Shown: positions 25,663 to 33,967, counted from the first letter of the stretch. The stretch is DNA of 64,000 bases from Bacteroidales bacterium UBA6267 (GCA_002440745.1 DJVB01000046.1:40349-104348), one strand, 5' to 3'. Program-made: numbers and translations. The notes: generated from the letters alone by a model not told the origin.

Positions 25663-26475
25663 ATGAAAGAAGAAAGTCATCTCAAATCCAATGGTCATTT
25701 GAAGAATAGTTTTTATTTGGAGGAATTAAAGCGCCTTCAGATTGAATTGGTTAAACTTCAGGAATTTATCAAGGCTAACAGCTTGCGTGTGGTGGTGATA
25801 TTTGAGGGGCGCGATGCTGCCGGCAAAGGTGGCGTAATTAAACGCATCACCGAAAGACTTAACCCTCGCATTTGTCGCGTTGTGGCATTGGGCACCCCGA
25901 CAGAAAAGGAGAAAACGCAATGGTATTTTCAGCGATATGTGCCTCATCTGCCGAGTGGTGGCGAAATGGTTTTATTCGACCGATCATGGTATAATCGTGC
26001 AGGTGTGGAGCGCGTTATGGGTTTTTGCACAGACGACCAATATTGGGAGTTTTTGCGGAGCTGCCCAAACTTTGAACGGATGTTGATACGTAGCGGAATG
26101 ATTCTTATAAAGTACTGGTTCTCAGTTAGCGAAGAAGAACAAGAAAAGCGTTTTCAGTCGCGGCTTCACGACCCCAGCAAACGTTGGAAACTCAGCGACA
26201 TGGATTTGAAATCGAGAGAAATGTGGGTGGAATACAGCCGCGCAAAAGATGAAATGTTTAGCTATACCGATACGAAAATTTCGCCGTGGTATGTGGTCAA
26301 TGCCGACAACAAACAAAAGGCTCATTTAAATTCCATCAGACATATTTTAAAGATGATTCCTTACGAAGATTTAACACCGCCCCCAATCGAGCTTTCGCCA
26401 CGTCCGCACGCAAAAGGCTATGTGCGACCACCAATCCAAGAGCAAACATTTGTTGAGGATTTCTATAAAGCTTAG
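25663..26475 (+). CDS. ppk2: Polyphosphate kinase 2 family protein
   Basis: The 270-residue, single-domain protein matches PPK2 enzymes, which transfer phosphate between polyphosphate and nucleotides. The Walker A loop is GRDAAGKGG (about 49-57), followed by the lid RITERLNPR, PTEKEKTQWYFQRYVPHLP, and the Walker B region FDRSWYNRAGVERVMGFC (about 105-122). The C-terminal SPWYVVNADNKQKAHLN is also typical. Length and one domain place it in the class I-like group; whether it prefers GDP or ADP cannot be decided by eye. It is monocistronic. Confidence 0.95.
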   Translation: MKEESHLKSNGHLKNSFYLEELKRLQIELVKLQEFIKANSLRVVVIFEGRDAAGKGGVIKRITERLNPRICRVVALGTPTEKEKTQWYFQRYVPHLPSGGEMVLFDRSWYNRAGVERVMGFCTDDQYWEFLRSCPNFERMLIRSGMILIKYWFSVSEEEQEKRFQSRLHDPSKRWKLSDMDLKSREMWVEYSRAKDEMFSYTDTKISPWYVVNADNKQKAHLNSIRHILKMIPYEDLTPPPIELSPRPHAKGYVRPPIQEQTFVEDFYKA

Positions 26476-26502
26476 AAAGAGAATTCATTACAGTAAAAGG
26501 TA

Positions 26503-26623
26503 GAACGAGATGGCGCTTGGCGCAGTGGCGGATTTCGGAGCTCGTTCCAGTCAGGTAGGACGGAATGTTACGAGAATCCAGCGTACGACACTCCACGACC
26601 TATGCAATGCAATTTACAATTTG
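26503..26623. other. GC-rich non-coding block between ppk2 and the HEPN gene
   Basis: The stretch 26503-26610 is clearly richer in G+C than both neighbours and contains a 7-bp inverted repeat GAACGAG (26503-26509) / CTCGTTC (26541-26547) around a G-rich centre. Both strands have short open frames, but neither looks like a protein. It may be a structured RNA, a repeat copy or the scar of an insertion. The HEPN stop codon sits at its border inside GCCTAAC on the minus strand. Confidence 0.35.
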
Positions 26624-27877
26624 TTAGGCTTCGTGTTTTTCATTTACTATTATTATTCCATTTACTTGTTGCTTAAATATTTCTTTTTCAATTAGAATCC
26701 TAATTGCAACAGAAACTACTTTATTTGAGAGGCCGAGTTTTTCAGCTAATTTCTTGTGAATACCTTTTTCCCATGGCTGTTCGGGAAGATTTATTCTAAT
26801 TAATTCTAAAGTCTCATCATCAATGTGAATTAATTTTCCTTTTCTTTTTAATTTCTTTTTTTGTCCAACATCATCGCGAGGGGTTTCAACATTTTCAACC
26901 AGTTTTAGGTTAATTATTTGTTTTTTCTTGGCATATTTGAGATGAGAATAGTATGCTTTTACTTGTCTAAACGAACCTGCTATTATTATATCTAATTCAT
27001 TCTCAGATAATAGAATTTTATCAACCAAAATATTTTTTAACATTTCAAATTCATCATTAACCCAAAATTCAAAATCTGTGTTTAAGAATTCAAGTTTTAA
27101 TTCAGGTTGTAGAATTTGAATATTGTATTTCACTTTTCGTTCAAATGATGATTGTTGAATACTTGAAATTGATAATTCATTAATTTTATTTAAAACTAAT
27201 TCATTCGTTCTTTCAGCAAATACATTTATATCTTTTAAACAAGTTTTTAGATAATTCTCATCGACCGATATACCAACTTTATTAGAGATATTATATTTAT
27301 TTCTGAAATGAGTGTCCGTCCTTCCTAATTTATGAATAATTAAATGTCGAATTTCGTGATATTCAATCATTTTTTGTTTACCCGGAGGAATATGTAATAA
27401 ATCAATATTTAATTTTTTCTTATATGTTTTTATAATTTCAGTAAAACCTCCTGATGAAAGATTCCGGCACTCCTTATTTATAATTATATTAAATAAATCG
27501 GAAGTGCTTTTCAATGATAAAAGCTGAGCTTGATTAAAAGTATGCACTTTAGATTGTTCTTTAAATGGAACTTTTGTAATTATAAAAATGTCTCTAAAAG
27601 CATCAACAAGAAAAACTTCTAATGCTGAAATAGCTCTAACCAAGGTTTGTTGATTTAGTGTTTTCTCAAGACTTGAGATACTGTTTTTATTAAAGCTACA
27701 TATTCCACTGGGTTTAGTGTTAAAGCCATTATCATCAAGAAATTCTTTATGATGTATATTTTTTTGAAATTTTTTCAATTCTCCAACTTTATTAAAGGCA
27801 TACATTGTAGAATTTAAAAATTTTCTTAATTCTTTAATTTCAACTTCAAAGATTCTATATGATTTAAGTTTTTCCAT
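26624..27877 (-). CDS. HEPN-domain protein (probable RNase) with C-terminal winged-helix
   Basis: I start at 27877 (MEKLKSYRIFEVEIKEL), giving 417 residues. An N-terminal helical region (about 5-215) contains EIRHLIIHKLGRTD, where R177-x4-H182 is the R-x4-6-H catalytic motif of HEPN RNases; the sequence around it resembles the RiboL-PSP-HEPN type. The region is preceded by LNQQTLVRAISALEVFLVDAF, a usual earlier HEPN helix. Residues about 345-417 (HKKLAEKLGLSNKVVSVAIR then a wing IFKQQVNGIIIVN) form a winged-helix-like DNA-binding domain. The middle has no recognised family. The gene is markedly AT-richer than its neighbours, suggesting acquisition by transfer. HEPN proteins of this sort act in antiphage or TA-like RNA cleavage; no partner nucleotidyltransferase is adjacent. 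Confidence 0.65.
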   Translation of the reverse strand: MEKLKSYRIFEVEIKELRKFLNSTMYAFNKVGELKKFQKNIHHKEFLDDNGFNTKPSGICSFNKNSISSLEKTLNQQTLVRAISALEVFLVDAFRDIFIITKVPFKEQSKVHTFNQAQLLSLKSTSDLFNIIINKECRNLSSGGFTEIIKTYKKKLNIDLLHIPPGKQKMIEYHEIRHLIIHKLGRTDTHFRNKYNISNKVGISVDENYLKTCLKDINVFAERTNELVLNKINELSISSIQQSSFERKVKYNIQILQPELKLEFLNTDFEFWVNDEFEMLKNILVDKILLSENELDIIIAGSFRQVKAYYSHLKYAKKKQIINLKLVENVETPRDDVGQKKKLKRKGKLIHIDDETLELIRINLPEQPWEKGIHKKLAEKLGLSNKVVSVAIRILIEKEIFKQQVNGIIIVNEKHEA

Positions 27878-28061
27878 ATTTGCATTGACATGAAGCACAA
27901 CGAATGTATATCCACCTTTATGGCGGCTATTTCGTATTTAGTTGAAGTTTGTATATTCAGTTAATTCCTTGTATCTTAAAACTTTATCCGTTTTGAAAAT
28001 CTTACTTTTGGTTTTCTCCATAGTTCGTAGTTTGATGTGATGCGACTAAAAAATTCAGCAG

Positions 28062-28069
28062 CAAATATA
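28062..28069 (-). promoter_or_regulatory. -7 promoter element (TATATTTG) for the HEPN gene
   Basis: The minus strand reads TATATTTG, 185 bases upstream of the HEPN ATG and only 10 bases from the end of the palindromic element at 28079-28290. The element therefore occupies the place where the -33 region should be. The leader between 27878 and 28061 shows nothing else. Confidence 0.4.
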
Positions 28070-28078
28070 GTTATTATC

Positions 28079-28290
28079 ATTGTTGTCCGATAATATTATA
28101 TTTAGTCCCTACGGGACTTTCTACCAAATCGTAATATCCTTTCTACCAATATTTTGTCCCAAACGGGACAGCCCTGTTAAGGGCTAAATATTGGTAGAAA
28201 AAAAGTAACCCAAGAAATTCCAAAAGTCCCGTAGGGACGAGATATTTCTGGTGTTCCAGCAAATTTCAAGGTTTTTTATCGGACAACAAT
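28079..28290. mobile_element. MITE-like element built of nested inverted repeats
   Basis: A perfect 15-bp inverted repeat, ATTGTTGTCCGATAA, bounds the element at 28079-28093 and 28276-28290. Inside are further palindromic layers: GTCCCTACGGGAC near 28105 against GTCCCGTAGGGAC near 28229; TTTCTACCAATATTT (28140-28154) against AAATATTGGTAGAAA (28186-28200); then GTCCC/GGGAC and AGCCCT/AGGGCT hairpins at the centre. There is no ORF. Terminal inverted repeats, 212-bp length and internal palindromes are what a non-autonomous transposable element or REP-like mosaic looks like. The cognate transposase is not in the window. Confidence 0.65.
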
Positions 28291-28442
28291 AAATTACTAT
28301 TTCAAAACCGGAGGAAAATCAGGAAGGAAGATTTGCTGAATTGGTTGAAATTTAAACGGAACTCAATATTTCCTGCTTCCTGTGACTTTCGGGAAAAAGG
28401 GATATTCGAGAATTGTGAAGGTTAGTTACTGTTTGGTCGTTT

Positions 28443-28853
28443 TTACTCTACTTTACTCCAATCCTCAATATACTCAACCCCTTCATCAAAGTAGTCAAAG
28501 GTCAATGCGTTGTTCGAAATACGAAAATTATACAATCTTTGTTTACTATTATAACTAAACAAAATTGTACTGTCGGTATCTATTTCAAATTGCCCGATTG
28601 TTTCATACCCGGAGCCTACCCTTCTGAAATCCCCCTTTTGATCATCAATGTTGTTACCGGTTGTAAATTCGAGGGTGTCATAATGGACTATCATATCAGT
28701 TATTCCATTTATTGTAAGTGCCTGTAGCCTCCAATTTCCCAGAATGCCAAACTTCTCTAAATTGTCAGGCACTTCATTTTCTTTTTTCTCACAACTGGAT
28801 AGTGAAATCAGTGAAATAACAATTAAAATCAATAAAATATTGGTTCGTAGCAT
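28443..28853 (-). CDS. Lipocalin-like lipoprotein
   Basis: The start is at 28853 (MLRTNILLILIVISLISLSSC), with lipobox Cys21 followed by EKKENEV. The 136-residue product has the beginning of a lipocalin-like domain: LGNWRLQALTING near residues 38-50 (the G-x-W strand), then alternating strands LEFTTGNN, SGYETIGQFEI, STILFSY, LYNFRISNNALTF and a final FDYFDEGVEYIEDW. This is a common small lipoprotein type in Bacteroidota. The bound ligand, if any, is unknown. Confidence 0.7.
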   Translation of the reverse strand: MLRTNILLILIVISLISLSSCEKKENEVPDNLEKFGILGNWRLQALTINGITDMIVHYDTLEFTTGNNIDDQKGDFRRVGSGYETIGQFEIDTDSTILFSYNSKQRLYNFRISNNALTFDYFDEGVEYIEDWSKVE

Positions 28854-28882
28854 CTTTATCTTAATTCGTAAATAAATCTTTG

Positions 28883-28890
28883 CAAAGGTA
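28883..28890 (-). promoter_or_regulatory. -7 promoter element (TACCTTTG) of the lipocalin-like gene
   Basis: The minus strand reads TACCTTTG, matching TAnnTTTG, 29 bases before the ATG at 28853. Confidence 0.5.
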
Positions 28891-29130
28891 TCTTGAACCC
28901 ATTTAAAATTTGGTACATGGTGGATTATTATTAAGTTAATTTTCGATAATTTGTCTTTGAATTGCATATCGGATAATTAGCTGAATTTTAGTATTATACA
29001 TATTGTGAACTTTTGTTTAGAATCTACTCCAAAGCTCTGTTTTTAAGGCAATTAGGTGCAATTTTAGCAGCAAATGTAGTTTTTTAACCAAACAGTTTTT
29101 AATTTATGAAGTTTTTTGAAGCCTAAAATC

Positions 29131-29203
29131 TTAAGGCAGCTCAAAAAACCAAGGTCGGTTTTTAAATTTCTCTTGGATAAAGGTCTTTTTTGAACTGCCT
29201 TAA
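29131..29203. terminator. Large inverted repeat just after the oxidoreductase gene (terminator or palindromic repeat)
   Basis: TTAAGGCAG-C-TCAAAAAA (left) pairs with TTTTTTGA-A-CTGCCTTAA (right) over about 18 bp with one mismatch, around a 37-base interior that has its own CCAAG/CTTGG stem. It begins 2 bp after the stop codon of the minus-strand gene ending at 29206. Runs of A/T in the stem could let it act as a terminator in either direction. The rest of the 28891-29130 gap shows no gene. Confidence 0.5.
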
Positions 29204-29205
29204 AT

Positions 29206-31053
29206 CTAAATCTGTATTGCCAACTCATAAGCCATCGCAATGGCATCCTGGGCTTTACCTACTTTTTGAGCATCACCGACAAAATAAATCTCCTTGCTTT
29301 CAAGCGATTCGAAGGGTCTGTACGATTGCATTCCGGCTGCTATGATTATATGCTTAGCCTTAATCTCCTTTTCATAATCTTCGCCTTCGATATGTAAATA
29401 ATCCCCATCAATTCGCGAAACTCGGGTTTTGGTATAAATATGCATTCGCTCATTTTTAAAGGTATTCAATGTAAGCTTTTGCTCAATCATTTCCATTCCG
29501 CGGGCAATATCTTCAAGTATTTCAATAAGATAAACCTCATTTCCTCGACTTAACAACTTACTGGCAATTTCGGTCCCAATCAAGCCGCCTCCAATGACTG
29601 CTGTAGTGCTATTTTCAGGAAGGTTTTCATCTTGCAATACTTCAGCCCAATAAAATTTATCAAGTCCGGGAATTGGTGGAATCTTTGGCACTGCGCCCGT
29701 AGCTATCACTATTGGGGAATAGTTTGCCAAGATTTGCTCATCGGCTTGAATATACTTAATATCTATCTGATTATCAATCATTTCTTGTTTGTAGTAATCA
29801 ATCAGTTTCTTAAGGTTTTCTTTGTGAGGCGGCAACCAAGCCAGATTGAACTGACCACCTAAACTCTCTTTCTCGAACAAAGTCACCTTATGTCCGCGCT
29901 TTTTCAACGTCAATGCTGCTTCCATTCCTGCCAAACCTCCACCAACAATGGCGATATCTTTGGAATCTTGAGCGGGCAGCAAATCGTTAAAACTTTTCCC
30001 AACAGTCGGATTCACAAGACATTGCAATCCTTTTCCCGATTTCACTCCACCAAGACAACCTTCGGCACAAGCCAAACAAGGCTTATAATTTCCTTCCACT
30101 TCTTGGAGCAATTTTCCCACAAAATCAGGATCTGCGACAAGGGCTCTCCCAATGGCAAACATTTTTGCATCGTAGTTTTGCCTTAAAAAACTAATATCAG
30201 CGCGAGTATTTATTTGCCCGACAAAAATCACCGGCAGTCCAACTTCCCTTTGAATTCTATGACCAAACTCCCATGTTTTGCCCTTAGGCACAAACATGTG
30301 CTGAAAATACCACGGCGGCGTATTACATGCAGTTCCGGCTGACACGTGCAAGGCTTCTACTCCTTTGGTTTTTAACATCTTACCTAATTCAATCATCTCA
30401 TCCGTATGAATGCCATCAGGTATCATTTCGTCACCACTCAACCTGACTATCAACGGAATAGAAACAGCATTTTTCACAGCCTCCAACACTTCCAAACCAA
30501 AGCGGATTCTATTCTCAAAAGCTCCTCCATATTGATCTGCACGGTTATTAATTTTCTCGCTGATAAACTGTGAAATTAAGTAGCCATGCCCAAATTGCAA
30601 TTCGATGATATCGAAACCGGAATCTTGGGCTCGAATTGCTGCCTGACGAAACAGGTCGATGGCCTGTTGAATGTCGTCTAAGTTCATTGCTTTAGGGGTA
30701 GCACCTCCGGCTTCGCAAGCTTGAGCAGAAGACGAAAGGAAAATATTTCCCGGAATCATCGGGTTGGCCATCCTCCCAGGATGATTGAGATGTGCAATAG
30801 CTTTAGCTCCGCCCTGATGAATAGTGGAGGTAAGTTGCTGCAAACCAATAAGCTGTTCTGCACTGTCGATCCCCATCTGAGTAGGCAATTCGCGAAGACT
30901 GTGATGCAAATAAAAAGGCTCCGGCGTGATTGCTCCAACATATTTTGCTCTTTCAGCATAAAATTTAAGGTGTTTCTCGGTAACTCGCCCTGTCCCGTCG
31001 CTATAGCCGGTTTTTACAGGAGCCATTATAAAATCGTTTCTTAAGCCTAACAT
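29206..31053 (-). CDS. NADH:flavin oxidoreductase / 2,4-dienoyl-CoA reductase family enzyme
   Basis: The 615-residue protein has the full FadH-type layout. Residues 1-330 are an old-yellow-enzyme TIM barrel with FMN (NDFIMAPVKTGYSD, LNHPGRMANP, DIIELQFGHGYLISQF, NNRADQYGGAFENRIRF). A 4Fe-4S cluster follows with spacing C-x2-C-x3-C-x11-C starting at CLAC. Two dinucleotide folds complete it: IAIVGGGLAGMEAAL for FAD and TAVIGGGLIGTEIAS for NAD(P)H. Relatives reduce 2,4-dienoyl-CoA, trimethylamine or other alkenes; the substrate cannot be assigned. It is monocistronic. Confidence 0.9.
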   Translation of the reverse strand: MLGLRNDFIMAPVKTGYSDGTGRVTEKHLKFYAERAKYVGAITPEPFYLHHSLRELPTQMGIDSAEQLIGLQQLTSTIHQGGAKAIAHLNHPGRMANPMIPGNIFLSSSAQACEAGGATPKAMNLDDIQQAIDLFRQAAIRAQDSGFDIIELQFGHGYLISQFISEKINNRADQYGGAFENRIRFGLEVLEAVKNAVSIPLIVRLSGDEMIPDGIHTDEMIELGKMLKTKGVEALHVSAGTACNTPPWYFQHMFVPKGKTWEFGHRIQREVGLPVIFVGQINTRADISFLRQNYDAKMFAIGRALVADPDFVGKLLQEVEGNYKPCLACAEGCLGGVKSGKGLQCLVNPTVGKSFNDLLPAQDSKDIAIVGGGLAGMEAALTLKKRGHKVTLFEKESLGGQFNLAWLPPHKENLKKLIDYYKQEMIDNQIDIKYIQADEQILANYSPIVIATGAVPKIPPIPGLDKFYWAEVLQDENLPENSTTAVIGGGLIGTEIASKLLSRGNEVYLIEILEDIARGMEMIEQKLTLNTFKNERMHIYTKTRVSRIDGDYLHIEGEDYEKEIKAKHIIIAAGMQSYRPFESLESKEIYFVGDAQKVGKAQDAIAMAYELAIQI

Positions 31054-31150
31054 GATTTGATATATTTAATTTTGATTATTCGAATTGCTTGTATCCGTTG
31101 AATTTGTGTTGTTTAGTAGCGCTAAATGATTTCAATTCCAAATAGCGTGG

Positions 31151-31158
31151 CAAATATA
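31151..31158 (-). promoter_or_regulatory. -7 promoter element (TATATTTG) of the oxidoreductase gene
   Basis: The minus strand reads TATATTTG, 97 bases upstream of the ATG at 31053. Confidence 0.45.
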
Positions 31159-31292
31159 ATCTAAAAATGTAAATATGTAGCTATTTAGAACTTATTTAGA
31201 AAAAACAAAATCGAGTTTAAAGTTGGTATCAAAAAAATTGGATAGTAAAATAAAAAACAGGTAAAACACCTATCAGAAAATGTATAAACTAC

Positions 31293-31324
31293 TTGATTTC
31301 AATGATTTTTCAGGATTACATTTG
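31293..31324 (+). promoter_or_regulatory. Promoter for a small ORF (TTG-N21-TACATTTG)
   Basis: A -33 TTG (31293-31295) and a perfect -7 TACATTTG (31317-31324) are separated by 21 bases, the expected Bacteroidota spacing. The next translatable frame downstream is the 28-codon ORF at 31418. Confidence 0.5.
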
Positions 31325-31417
31325 CAAATGAAGTTTTTGTTAAAATTGTTAAAATTACATTTTCAGCAGTAAACTTTTGATTGAATAAAGGTCTTAGAAT
31401 TTTAAAATTGATGGAGA

Positions 31418-31504
31418 ATGAAAAGTTTGTCAATACAATTTAAGTACTACATAAGTTTGTTACTTGCATTTATGGTTCTTTTGGGTATTATACTAATGCT
31501 CTAA
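31418..31504 (+). CDS. Small membrane protein, 28 residues (unannotated-type smORF)
   Basis: An ATG at 31418 opens 28 codons ending with TAA at 31502-31504. The peptide begins MKSLSIQFKYY, with two lysines, and then is wholly hydrophobic to its end (ISLLLAFMVLLGIILML), which would make a single membrane helix with a cytoplasmic positive N terminus. It has its own promoter about 95 bases upstream and a strong terminator 28 bases downstream, so this 587-bp gap appears to hold a complete small transcription unit. Another ATG at 31411 is in a different, shorter frame. It could alternatively be a small RNA whose sequence happens to be open. Confidence 0.5.
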   Translation: MKSLSIQFKYYISLLLAFMVLLGIILML

Positions 31505-31532
31505 AGAATGGTGTTATTCCAAATTTTTATTT

Positions 31533-31558
31533 AAATCCGGCTACGGCCGGATTTTTTT
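31533..31558 (+). terminator. Strong Rho-independent terminator
   Basis: A perfect 9-bp stem AAATCCGGC / GCCGGATTT with a 4-base loop is followed directly by TTTT. It ends the small transcript and insulates the next gene. Confidence 0.85.
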
Positions 31559-31603
31559 ATGAAAAAAAACGAATATTGTTTAAAAAACGAGTCCATTTCC
31601 TAA

Positions 31604-31611
31604 TACATTTG
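31604..31611 (+). promoter_or_regulatory. -7 promoter element (TACATTTG) of the CREST-family gene
   Basis: TACATTTG matches TAnnTTTG, 29 bases before the ATG at 31641. Confidence 0.5.
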
Positions 31612-31640
31612 CGGCGCAGAAAACACTAAAACTGCTTAAG

Positions 31641-32345
31641 ATGTTATCCGATACTTTAACAAATCCGCGAGATTTCATTTTAGATTCCGGGCCTCTTTAT
31701 CACGAGTTTCATTTCGACTCATGGATTAAAGAACCCTGGAATGCTTATTCCTCCTTGTTTTTCCTTATACCAGTTCTTTTTTGGCTTTGGAAATTGCGTG
31801 GTCAATATCGCAAGTATTCAATGATTACAATATTATTACCCCTACTGTTTTTAAACGCTTTAGGATCTACTATTTATCATGCTTTTAGAGCTTCCGATTT
31901 AGCGTTGATGCTCGATTGGATGCCGGCAATGGTTATGAACCTCATTCTCTGTTGGTATTTCTGGAACAAACTCATTAAGAAACCTCTGATTTCCGGAGTC
32001 ATAGTACTCACATTTTTTATGCTTTCCGGCTTCATAATGTCGTATTTCGGCGCAACACTTGGCGATCGAGCCATAAACTTAAGCTATTTGCTGATTGGTA
32101 TCGGCTTTATAATTCCAATGATGACTTTTCTAATAAACACTCGTTTTTATAAATGGCATCTCTTGGCAATGACCTTCCTTTTTCTCGGTATAGCATTATT
32201 ATTCAGAATCTTAGACTACCCAACTCCAAATCCATTTCCGGAATTATTACCACAAGGAACCCACTTTTTATGGCATATAGTGAGTGCTCTTGCCGTTTTC
32301 AGCTTGGGTTTTTACTTTAAAGCTATTCGCGACAAAAACCTTTAA
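31641..32345 (+). CDS. CREST/alkaline-ceramidase-like integral membrane protein
   Basis: The 234-residue protein has seven hydrophobic helices. Conserved polar positions are placed as in the CREST superfamily of membrane metal hydrolases. WNAYSSLFFLIPVLF gives the E/N-x-x-S helix, GSTIYHAF a metal-ligand His, MLDWMP an Asp, and GTHFLWHIVSA a C-terminal His-x3-His. Relatives include alkaline ceramidases and PAQR receptors. Bacteroidota make sphingolipids, so ceramide or a related lipid amide is a reasonable but unproven substrate. It is a single gene with its own promoter, convergent with pgi. Confidence 0.7.
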   Translation: MLSDTLTNPRDFILDSGPLYHEFHFDSWIKEPWNAYSSLFFLIPVLFWLWKLRGQYRKYSMITILLPLLFLNALGSTIYHAFRASDLALMLDWMPAMVMNLILCWYFWNKLIKKPLISGVIVLTFFMLSGFIMSYFGATLGDRAINLSYLLIGIGFIIPMMTFLINTRFYKWHLLAMTFLFLGIALLFRILDYPTPNPFPELLPQGTHFLWHIVSALAVFSLGFYFKAIRDKNL

Positions 32346-32405
32346 GAAGGCTTTTGAATCCCCAATTATTCCCAAATAGAGAAAAGTAAACGAAGAAGTA
32401 TTGGC

Positions 32406-33743
32406 TTAAATGCCGGCGCGTCTTTTCAACTCAGCATCTTCAAAACCGGGTTTGCCGAGCAGACTAAACATATTCCGCTTATAAGCTTCCACGCCGGGCT
32501 GATCGAATGGATTCACGCCCAAAATCAATCCACTGTAAGCGCAAGCCAATTCGAAGAAATAAATCAGTTGACCAAGATAAAACTCATTCAACTGAGGGAT
32601 GTGAATATTGAGCACCGGAACACCGCCATCGTTATGAGCCAAAATAGTTCCCTTTTCTGCCATAAAATTCACAAATTCAATGTTTTTGCCTGCCAAATAA
32701 TTCAAGCCATCAAGGTCTTCGTCCATAGCCGGAATAGTGAGGTTTCTATTGGGTTGAGCGATTGAAACAACGGTTTCAAAAATATGTCGGCGGCCATCCT
32801 GAATATATTGCCCCATGGAGTGCAAATCGGTGGTAAAATTAACCGAAGCAGGAAAAATTCCTTTACCGTCCTTACCTTCGCTTTCGCCGTAAAGCTGCTT
32901 CCACCATTCGCTGAAATACTGCATTTTAGGCATGAAGCTAACCAAAATTTCAGTAAGGAATCCCTTGGAGTGCAATATGTTGCGAGCCGCAGCATAACGA
33001 GCAGCAGGATTTATCAAAACGGAGCTTGACTCGTTGGTAATATTATAAATGCGTTTTGCTCCCTCAACGAGTTTCATAATGTCGAAACCGGCGACAGCTA
33101 TGGGAAGAAGTCCAACAGGAGTGAGCACCGAAAAGCGTCCTCCAACATCGTCAGGCACCACATAAGTTTTGTAGCCCTCTTCCGTGGCCAATTTTTTCAA
33201 AGCACCCTTCGATTGATCCGTTACGGCGACAATACGCTTTGCTGCCTCTGCTTTCCCAACTTGAGATTCAAGCAGATTCTTAAGAAGTCGGAAGGCGACT
33301 GCCGGCTCAGTGGTCGTCCCTGATTTACTAATCACAGTCATCGAAAACCGTTTGTCCTTAAGAAACTCCATAAGTTCAGCCAAATAATCTTCGCTCAGAT
33401 TATGACCGGCATAAAGAATTTTTGGACCGGTAGGATTGTATTGATCAAAAGGATTGCTAAGAGCTTCAATCACAGCACGTGCACCAAGATAGGAGCCTCC
33501 AATGCCAATCACCACAAAATAGTCGCATTGAGATTTAATCAACGATGCTGTTTTTTGAATATCTTTAAGGAGTTCGGCAGAAATCTCAGCGGGCAAACTC
33601 AACCAACCTAAAAAATCACTTCCGGGAGTCTGATGATTTTTCAAAGAAGCCTGAATTTGATATAGTTGCTGCTGATACGCGTTTAGTTCGTCAGTGGTCA
33701 GAAATTGTTCTGCGTAGTTTATTTTAACGTTTATATTTTCCAT
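32406..33743 (-). CDS. pgi: Glucose-6-phosphate isomerase
   Basis: The 445-residue length is that of the short bacterial form. It interconverts glucose 6-phosphate and fructose 6-phosphate in the cytosol. Visible motifs are the phosphate loop VISKSGTTTEPAVAFR, GIGGSYLGARAV, DVGGRFSVLTPVGLLPIA, the catalytic-Glu region EWWKQLYGESEGKDGKG, and QPGVEAYK near the end. It is monocistronic and faces the CREST-family gene. Confidence 0.96.
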   Translation of the reverse strand: MENINVKINYAEQFLTTDELNAYQQQLYQIQASLKNHQTPGSDFLGWLSLPAEISAELLKDIQKTASLIKSQCDYFVVIGIGGSYLGARAVIEALSNPFDQYNPTGPKILYAGHNLSEDYLAELMEFLKDKRFSMTVISKSGTTTEPAVAFRLLKNLLESQVGKAEAAKRIVAVTDQSKGALKKLATEEGYKTYVVPDDVGGRFSVLTPVGLLPIAVAGFDIMKLVEGAKRIYNITNESSSVLINPAARYAAARNILHSKGFLTEILVSFMPKMQYFSEWWKQLYGESEGKDGKGIFPASVNFTTDLHSMGQYIQDGRRHIFETVVSIAQPNRNLTIPAMDEDLDGLNYLAGKNIEFVNFMAEKGTILAHNDGGVPVLNIHIPQLNEFYLGQLIYFFELACAYSGLILGVNPFDQPGVEAYKRNMFSLLGKPGFEDAELKRRAGI

Positions 33744-33967
33744 GTTTTGAGCTTTAAAATTCGTGGGTAAATGTAGAAAAAATGTTATTTACCGAAAAAG
33801 GAAAAAACTTAGTTTTTTAAATGAAATTCTCCGTAAAAACAGTTTCCAAACCAAACGAAATCATCACAAAAATGAAGTCCTAATTCATTTTTTGCAGAAA
33901 AACGAAATTCATATAGGAAAAATACCTGTTTTTAGCTTGAAAAGTTCGCAAGTAAAGAAAATCATAG

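Noticed and set aside
26476..26640. Integron attC site at the end of the HEPN gene
   Set aside because: Only one half-site (GCCTAAC) is present; no complementary GTTRRRY arm or paired L boxes could be found, so it is not called as a feature.
26336..26695. Small ORFs across the ppk2/HEPN gap on both strands
   Set aside because: They arise from the GC-rich block, overlap ppk2 or HEPN sequence and have no signal for translation; composition, not a protein, explains them.
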